Shown here: in pieces, positions 59,729-64,000 of the stretch
Position numbering within the stretch: the stretch's first letter is position 1
Layout: each line of letters begins with the position of its first letter
NCBI RefSeq assembly: GCF_016008875.1
Contig: NZ_JADTQG010000015.1
Coordinates: forward strand, 62,001-126,000
Direction: 5' to 3'
DNA: 64,000 nucleotides
DNA from: Ectopseudomonas mendocina
GTDB lineage: Bacteria > Pseudomonadota > Gammaproteobacteria > Pseudomonadales > Pseudomonadaceae
Made by a program: the position numbers and the translations under genes
Notes under the pieces: generated by a model
What the model was told of the DNA's origin: nothing
Seen by the model: the letters and a program-made list of their open reading frames with translations, nothing else
The model's database searches: none

Positions 59729-60264
59729 GACGCCTGCTCCTGCTGTTGCCGCTGCTGGCCTTCCTGGCGATTGCCGTATTCCTCTACCGTGGTTTGTTCC
59801 TCGACCCGTCCGAGCTGCCCTCGGCGCTGATCGGCAAGCCGTTTCCGGTTTTCAGCCTACCGTCCCTGGACGATCCCGAACGCACCCTGAGCGCGGATGA
59901 CCTCAAGGGCAAGCCTGCGCTGGTCAACGTCTGGGCCACCTGGTGCCCGGCCTGCCGTCACGAGCATCCGGTGCTGAACAAGCTGGCCGAGGCCGGTGTG
60001 GTGATCCACGGCATCAACTACAAGGATCAGCGCGAGCCGGCGCAGAAGTGGCTGCGTGACCTGCACAACCCCTACCAGCTCAATATCGAGGATGCCAAGG
60101 GCAGCCTGGGGCTGGACCTGGGGGTGTACGGCGCGCCGGAGACCTTCTTCGTCGACGCCAAGGGCATCATCCGCCACAAGTACGTCGGGGCCATCGACGA
60201 GCGCATCTGGCGCGAAAAGCTGGCGCCGATCTATCAAGAACTGGTCGACGAGGCCCAGCCATGA
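59725..60264 (+). CDS. ccmG: Thiol:disulfide interchange protein CcmG (DsbE)
   Basis: CcmG is a membrane-anchored thioredoxin-like protein that keeps the apocytochrome CXXCH cysteines reduced. From the ATG at 59725 it has 179 residues: a signal anchor (1-20), the active site WATWCPACRHE (Cys74, Cys77) and the GAPETFFVDAKGIIRHKYVG segment with the cis-proline region. The longer frame from 59602 lies in ccmF and is rejected. It overlaps ccmF and ccmH by four bases each. Confidence 0.96.
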   Translation: MRRLLLLLPLLAFLAIAVFLYRGLFLDPSELPSALIGKPFPVFSLPSLDDPERTLSADDLKGKPALVNVWATWCPACRHEHPVLNKLAEAGVVIHGINYKDQREPAQKWLRDLHNPYQLNIEDAKGSLGLDLGVYGAPETFFVDAKGIIRHKYVGAIDERIWREKLAPIYQELVDEAQP

Positions 60265-60749
60265 AGCGTTTGCTGATGTCCGCCGGTCTGGCGCTGGGCC
60301 TGTTGGCCAGCGCCCATGCCGCCATCGATACCTTCGAGTTCGCCAGCGAGGCCGAGCGCCAGCGCTATCGCAACCTGATCGAAGAGCTGCGCTGCCCGAA
60401 ATGCCAGAACCAGAACATCGCCGACTCCGATGCGCCGATCGCCATGGACCTGCGTGGCGAAATCTATCGCATGCTCGAAGAGGGCAAGAGCAACGAGGAG
60501 ATCATCGACTTCCTGGTTGCCCGCTATGGCGACTTCGTGCTCTACAAGCCACCGCTGACCAGCCGCACGCTGCTGCTCTGGTACGGTCCGGCCGGCCTGC
60601 TGCTGATAGGTTTCGGCGTGCTTGGGGTGATCGTCCTGCGCCGCCGTGGTCAGCAGAAGGATCGCTCCGCCGCTGGCCTCTCCCTTGATGAGCTGGCGCG
60701 CCTCAACGCGCTGCTCGCCCAAGCCTCTCAGGACAAGAAAGACCAATGA
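60261..60749 (+). CDS. ccmH: Cytochrome c maturation protein CcmH
   Basis: CcmH passes reducing equivalents to the apocytochrome thiols. In 162 residues, a signal peptide (1-20) precedes the active-site motif LRCPKCQNQNIADSDAPIA (Cys45, Cys48). The EIYRMLEEGKSNEEIIDFLV segment and a C-terminal membrane helix follow. This is the short single-domain form, with the TPR part in the separate ccmI gene. Confidence 0.95.
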   Translation: MKRLLMSAGLALGLLASAHAAIDTFEFASEAERQRYRNLIEELRCPKCQNQNIADSDAPIAMDLRGEIYRMLEEGKSNEEIIDFLVARYGDFVLYKPPLTSRTLLLWYGPAGLLLIGFGVLGVIVLRRRGQQKDRSAAGLSLDELARLNALLAQASQDKKDQ

Positions 60750-61957
60750 TCGATTTCTGGTTGCCCGCCGGGCTGCTGTTGCTGACTGCCCTGGCGTTTC
60801 TGCTGATTCCGGTGCTGCGCATTCGCAAGCTGCAGGCCGAAGAAGACCGTACCGCACTCAACGTTACCCTCTATCAGGAGCGCCTGCAGGAGCTGGAAGC
60901 CCAGCGCCAGGCCGGTGTGCTCGATGATGCGCAGATGCAGGCCGGTCGCGCCGAAGCGGCGCGCGAGCTGCTCGACGACACCGAAGGCGTGCAGCGTCGT
61001 AGCGGCGTGCTCGGCGGCAAGATCCCGCTGGTCTCGGCGTTGCTGGTGCCGGTGCTCGGCGTGGCGCTGTACCTGCACTGGGGCGCGCTCGACCAGGTCG
61101 AGCAGACCCGTCAGATGGCTGCCATGAAGCCGCAGAGCATCGAGGAAATGACCGCGCGCCTGGAACAGACCGTCAAGCAGCAGCCGGACTCCGCCGAAGG
61201 TTGGTACTTCCTCGGCCGTACCTACATGGCACAGGAGCGTGCCGGCGATGCCGCCAAGGCCTTCGAGCGCGCCGTGGAGATCGCCGGGCGTGCCCCGGAA
61301 CTGCTCGGCCAATGGGCGCAGGCGCTGTATTTCGCCGAAGGCAAGCAGTGGAACGAGCAACTACAGGCGCTCACCGACGAGGCGTTGAAGGCCGATCCGG
61401 AAGAGGTCACCAGTTTGGGCCTGCTTGGCATCGCGGCCTATGAAAGTCAGCGCTATGCTGATGCAGTGCGCTACTGGGAGCGTCTGGTCGCGGTGCTGCC
61501 GGAGCAGGACCCGTCCCGCGCGGCCATCGCCGGCGGTATCGAACGCGCCCGGCAGCAGATGGGCGAGGGCGAGCAGCCCAGCGCTGCCGCCGAGCCGAGC
61601 GCCAAGGTGCATGCGCTGGAAGTCAGCGTGTCGCTGTCGCCCGAGGTGCAGCAGAACGTGCAGCCGGACGATGCCGTGTTCGTCTTCGCCCGCGCACTCA
61701 GCGGCCCGCCGATGCCGCTGGCGGCCAAACGCCTGAAGGTCTCCGACCTGCCGGTGCAGATCAGTCTCTCGGATGTGGATGCGATGATGCCGGAACTGAA
61801 GATGTCACAATTCGACCAGGTGCAACTGGTGGCGCGGGTTTCCCGCGCGGGCAATGCCACCCAGGGCGAGTGGAGCGGCCAGACCGGCCCGGTCGCCAGC
61901 ACCGCCCGTGACGTGCAGACGTTGCTGATCGACAGCCGCGACGGGCAGGCACAGTGA
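60746..61957 (+). CDS. ccmI: Cytochrome c maturation protein CcmI (CycH)
   Basis: CcmI presents the apocytochrome to the CcmFH complex. In 403 residues, two N-terminal membrane helices flank a cytoplasmic leucine-zipper-like loop (TLYQERLQELEAQRQAGVLD). A periplasmic TPR domain (about 120-270) has WYFLGRTYMAQERAGDAAKA. A C-terminal beta domain has VQQNVQPDDAVFVFARALSG and QLVARVSRAGNATQGEWSGQ. It overlaps ccmH and the downstream lipoprotein gene by four bases each. Confidence 0.94.
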   Translation: MIDFWLPAGLLLLTALAFLLIPVLRIRKLQAEEDRTALNVTLYQERLQELEAQRQAGVLDDAQMQAGRAEAARELLDDTEGVQRRSGVLGGKIPLVSALLVPVLGVALYLHWGALDQVEQTRQMAAMKPQSIEEMTARLEQTVKQQPDSAEGWYFLGRTYMAQERAGDAAKAFERAVEIAGRAPELLGQWAQALYFAEGKQWNEQLQALTDEALKADPEEVTSLGLLGIAAYESQRYADAVRYWERLVAVLPEQDPSRAAIAGGIERARQQMGEGEQPSAAAEPSAKVHALEVSVSLSPEVQQNVQPDDAVFVFARALSGPPMPLAAKRLKVSDLPVQISLSDVDAMMPELKMSQFDQVQLVARVSRAGNATQGEWSGQTGPVASTARDVQTLLIDSRDGQAQ

Positions 61958-62319
61958 AGCGCCTGGCGCTGGTCTGCGCGCTCGGGCTTGGCCTGAGCGG
62001 TTGCGTATTGCAACAACCGAGTGCGCCGGGCGGCGAGCCGCCACCAGCGCAGCAACCCGGTACCCCGGCTGGCAAGTTGCCGCCGGTGCAGCAGCCCTCG
62101 CATCCGCGCTATGCACCGCCACCCGGCGTGAAAAGCCACTGGAACCCGGCACTGGGTGTCTATGTGGTCGAAGGAACGCGGGACCTTTATTACCGCGAGC
62201 GTATCTACTACCGCTGGGACGGGGGCTGGAGCTGGTCGCCGCAAGCAGGCGGGCCGTGGAAGGAAACCGACAGCTCGGGCATTCCGCCGGGGTTGTACCG
62301 GCACTATCAATCTCGCTGA
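61954..62319 (+). CDS. Small proline-rich lipoprotein, unknown function
   Basis: A 121-residue predicted lipoprotein: signal ending in lipobox LSGC (Cys17), then a Pro/Gln/Gly-rich linker (about 20-60). The C-terminal domain is rich in Tyr and Trp (LYYRERIYYRWDGGWSWSPQ). A GTG start overlaps the ccmI stop, so it is translated as the last gene of the ccm operon; I do not recognise the family. Role in cytochrome maturation is unproven. A strong terminator follows. Confidence 0.78.
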   Translation: MKRLALVCALGLGLSGCVLQQPSAPGGEPPPAQQPGTPAGKLPPVQQPSHPRYAPPPGVKSHWNPALGVYVVEGTRDLYYRERIYYRWDGGWSWSPQAGGPWKETDSSGIPPGLYRHYQSR

Positions 62320-62339
62320 GGCATCTGCCTCGGCCTTTC

Positions 62340-62364
62340 AACGGCGCCGCGGGCGCCGTTTTTC
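62340..62364 (+). terminator. Terminator of the ccm operon
   Basis: AACGGCGCC (62340-62348), loop GCG, GGCGCCGTT (62352-62360), a perfect 9-bp stem running into TTT. It closes the ccm unit 20 bases after the lipoprotein stop. Confidence 0.92.
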
Positions 62365-62495
62365 ATCTAGTCCGTCAGTTTCATTGGATGCATCTCGGCT
62401 CACATTGCCGCATGCTCCTTTGCGGCAATGTCCGACTGCTCGCTTCAACCATTTACACGAGTCAAATATTCACCTGCATAGCTAAGGAGTAAGAC

Positions 62496-62993
62496 ATGAG
62501 TGATGGAGCACTTTTAACCGCTTTGGCGCAAGCCATCCCGGGATTCTCGGGAAGAACGATACCTGTAGTTGATGAGCGGCAGGGCGAGTACAAGCAAATC
62601 TATTGGCTGGACGCGTTATTGGGTGAGCGTTATCTCTGTTACGTCGAATGGAAGGAGTTCGATCCCTGGGGTGTTGATGGACTCAATGCGTTAGCGCCGG
62701 TTCAGCAGGCCGGTATTACCTTGTCTACCGACAGTCTCTACGATGAGCAGGGTTTTCCGCTTCAGGAAATCAGTCGCGAAGAGTTCATGTACGATGCCGG
62801 CGGCTTTTATCTGCCGGTCTTGCAACAGCAACTGCGGCAGTCTGGGTTGCAATTGCTGGAGGTCGGCATGCTGCAGGGCGATGGCAAGGTCTATTTACAT
62901 GAAAATCCACGTTTTATCTGTGTAACGACCGAGCAGCCTGAAATCGAGGCGCTGAATCTGCAATTAAAACAGCGAGGGTTGGTGCTGTGCTGA
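62496..62993 (+). CDS. Hypothetical protein, unrecognised
   Basis: A 165-residue acidic soluble protein without signal peptide or membrane segment. Distinct stretches are FSGRTIPVVDERQGEYKQIY, WLDALLGERYLCYVEWKEFD and EEFMYDAGGFYLPVLQQQLR. AAGGAG lies nine bases before the ATG. It overlaps the next lipoprotein gene by seven bases, so the two are coupled. The composition is somewhat AT-richer than the ccm genes, hinting at a recently acquired pair. I do not recognise the family; a partner role for the lipoprotein, such as a cytoplasmic immunity or regulatory protein, is only a guess. Confidence 0.72.
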   Translation: MSDGALLTALAQAIPGFSGRTIPVVDERQGEYKQIYWLDALLGERYLCYVEWKEFDPWGVDGLNALAPVQQAGITLSTDSLYDEQGFPLQEISREEFMYDAGGFYLPVLQQQLRQSGLQLLEVGMLQGDGKVYLHENPRFICVTTEQPEIEALNLQLKQRGLVLC

Positions 62994-63586
62994 GACCTTC
63001 ATATTTGGCTCCCGCTACGGCAAGTCGGTTAGCGATATGTCTGATCATGCTGTTGGTTGTCAGCGGCTGTACGTCTCGTTCGGTGCGCTGGATGCACCCG
63101 ACGCCCTCGAAAGAGCTGTTGTTGCAAGCCATGACCGATCTGCAGGGTCTTCATGTTTACACTGGCCTTGATCGCAGAGATAACAGCCTGCTAAGTCGCG
63201 AAGACGCGTCGAGAATGCTGGCGGATAACAGCCTGATTACCAGTGAAACCCCAAATTTCATGTTTGTCAGCTTTAGCGGTAATGAAATCAGTATTGTCGG
63301 TTATAACCAGTATTACCGGCCGGAAACGCAAGATTATCGCAGTCCAATGATCTACCGCTATCACGGGCAACTAAAGCGCGCTGTTTATAGCTTGCCGCAT
63401 ATGGCGCCAGAGAGTGGCGATTTGAAAGTGACCTCGAAGCCGATTGAAAATTTGCAGCTATGGTTGCTGAATGAAAAAAAGACGGTCAACCCGGATTTCA
63501 ATGGCACGCTGACGTTCAAGTCCTGGAGCGGTGAATATATAGATATCAGCGCGTTCACCACCAGGAGCTGGGACAGTATTTTCTAA
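62987..63586 (+). CDS. Predicted lipoprotein, unknown function
   Basis: A 199-residue protein with an N-terminal hydrophobic segment and lipobox (LLVVSGCTSRS, Cys near 28), so it is probably anchored in the outer membrane. The mature part has SKELLLQAMTDLQGLHVYTG and NFMFVSFSGNEISIVGYNQY, with a beta-rich look. It starts with GTG at 62987 overlapping the preceding stop by seven bases; an internal ATG near 63047 would leave the lipobox only a short signal. I do not recognise the family. Confidence 0.7.
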   Translation: MLRPSYLAPATASRLAICLIMLLVVSGCTSRSVRWMHPTPSKELLLQAMTDLQGLHVYTGLDRRDNSLLSREDASRMLADNSLITSETPNFMFVSFSGNEISIVGYNQYYRPETQDYRSPMIYRYHGQLKRAVYSLPHMAPESGDLKVTSKPIENLQLWLLNEKKTVNPDFNGTLTFKSWSGEYIDISAFTTRSWDSIF

Positions 63587-63619
63587 GTTCTTCGCATAGT
63601 TTGGGAGAGGTGCGGGTTT

Positions 63620-63816
63620 GATACCGGATGGCAATTAAGTACGTGCTTTCGGTGTTGGCACTATCCATTACCGCGCCTGCTGACGGTTAGGTTGCGCTCC
63701 TTATGGGCGCCACACCTTGACTCGCCCGTAAGGGGCGAAACCCATCAGAACAGGCGACGCGCTAACGGATAGTGCCAAGTCATCGACAACTAACACTTAA
63801 TTGCCAGTCCGCTACC
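63620..63816. mobile_element. Roughly 200-bp imperfect palindrome, possible MITE
   Basis: TGGCAATTAAGT (63629-63640) pairs with ACTTAATTGCCA (63795-63806). TTGGCACTATCC (63655-63666) pairs with GGATAGTGCCAA (63767-63778). CGCTCCTTATGGGCG (63695-63709) pairs with CGCCCGTAAGGGGCG (63723-63737), allowing two G-T pairs. The two outer pairs are perfect 12-mers. No gene is present. It fills most of the 310-base gap between the lipoprotein and the minus-strand transporter. Such structures are typical of miniature inverted-repeat elements; no target duplication is evident to me. Confidence 0.6.
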
Positions 63817-63850
63817 AAGCGTATCTTCCCCGCAAACAGTGAAGCACCAT

Positions 63851-63879
63851 AAAAAACGGCGCCCGAATGCGCCGTTTTT
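63851..63879. terminator. Bidirectional terminator
   Basis: AAAAACGGCGC (63852-63862), six-base loop, GCGCCGTTTTT (63869-63879): a perfect inverted repeat with A-run and T-run at its ends. It terminates the minus-strand transporter gene and any read-through from the plus strand. Confidence 0.9.
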
Positions 63880-63896
63880 GCTGGCAGTGATCAGGT

Positions 63897-64000
63897 TCAT
63901 TGCGCCCAGATCATGCCCACCAGCAGGTAGCAGATCACCGTCACCAGCACCACGCCGAACAGGTTGAGGGCGAAGCCCGCCTTGATCATCGACTGTATCT
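63897..64000 (-). CDS. C-terminus of a membrane transporter (SLC13/DASS-like), partial
   Basis: The last 33 residues on the minus strand, ending in a TGA at 63897-63899. They read SMIKAGFALNLFGVVLVTVI then CYLLVGMIWAQ. A Lys-Ala-Gly-Phe-x-Leu-Asn-x-x-Gly start of a final membrane helix is typical for the last helix of sodium:sulfate/dicarboxylate symporters. The piece is too short for certainty. The 5' part lies beyond the window edge. Confidence 0.6.
   Translation of the reverse strand, partial: IQSMIKAGFALNLFGVVLVTVICYLLVGMIWAQ

Noticed and set aside
1..64000. tRNA, rRNA, riboswitch, CRISPR or integrase genes
   Set aside because: I looked in the gaps for cloverleaf ends, repeat-spacer patterns and integrase motifs and saw none; the larger gaps are explained by promoters, terminators and palindromes.

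Overview
The window is a stretch of a Pseudomonas chromosome, probably from the P. mendocina / P. oleovorans side of the genus. Almost all of it is the polar-flagellum and chemotaxis locus. The assignment rests on gene order (flgIJKL, glycosylation island, fliC-flaG-fliDS, fleQ-fleSR, fliEFGHIJ, fliKLMNOPQR-flhB, flhAF-fleN-fliA, cheYZAB-motCD-parC-parP-cheW, ccmABCDEFGHI), on near-identity of FleQ, FliI, FleN and CheY to the Pseudomonas proteins as I remember them, on GC-rich codon use and on Pseudomonas-type REP palindromes. The species-group guess is inference.

Layout: 1-5.5 kb is the end of flgI, then flgJ, flgK and a long flgL. 5.7-13.2 kb is a flagellin glycosylation island: a PLP sugar aminotransferase, an ATP-grasp enzyme, two methyltransferases and a giant FgtA-type glycosyltransferase. 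Base composition is clearly AT-richer from about 5.7 to 10.8 kb, and the switch back to GC-rich sequence falls inside the glycosyltransferase gene. 13.4-18.1 kb carries fliC (with an excellent sigma-28 promoter), flaG, fliD, two tandem fliS paralogues (a second sigma-28 promoter lies between them) and a small FliT-like gene. 18.4-22.8 kb encodes the master regulator FleQ and the FleS/FleR two-component system.

23.1-42.1 kb holds the basal body, export apparatus and switch genes. GG-N10-GC sigma-54 promoters precede fleS, fliE, fliL and flhA, matching the FleQ-dependent class II tier known from P. aeruginosa. Between fliJ and fliK sits an hsbA-hsbR-hptB phosphorelay/anti-sigma-antagonist module, which in P. 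aeruginosa lies elsewhere (near flgM). 42.2-52.8 kb gives polar number control (FleN), the flagellar sigma factor FliA, the chemotaxis kinase pathway, the MotCD stator and the ParC/ParP array-positioning proteins. CheA has four acidic repeats in its linker that resemble the FliM CheY-binding peptide and are candidate ParP-docking (LID-type) motifs.

On the minus strand at 52.9-54.7 kb is a second FliK-like/FlhB C-terminus-like pair. 54.9-62.0 kb is a complete cytochrome c maturation operon, including a 58-residue ccmD, followed by a small lipoprotein gene. The last 1.5 kb has two unrecognised genes (one a lipoprotein), a roughly 200-bp imperfect palindrome resembling a MITE, and the C-terminus of a membrane transporter on the minus strand. 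I saw no tRNA, rRNA, CRISPR array or intact insertion sequence.
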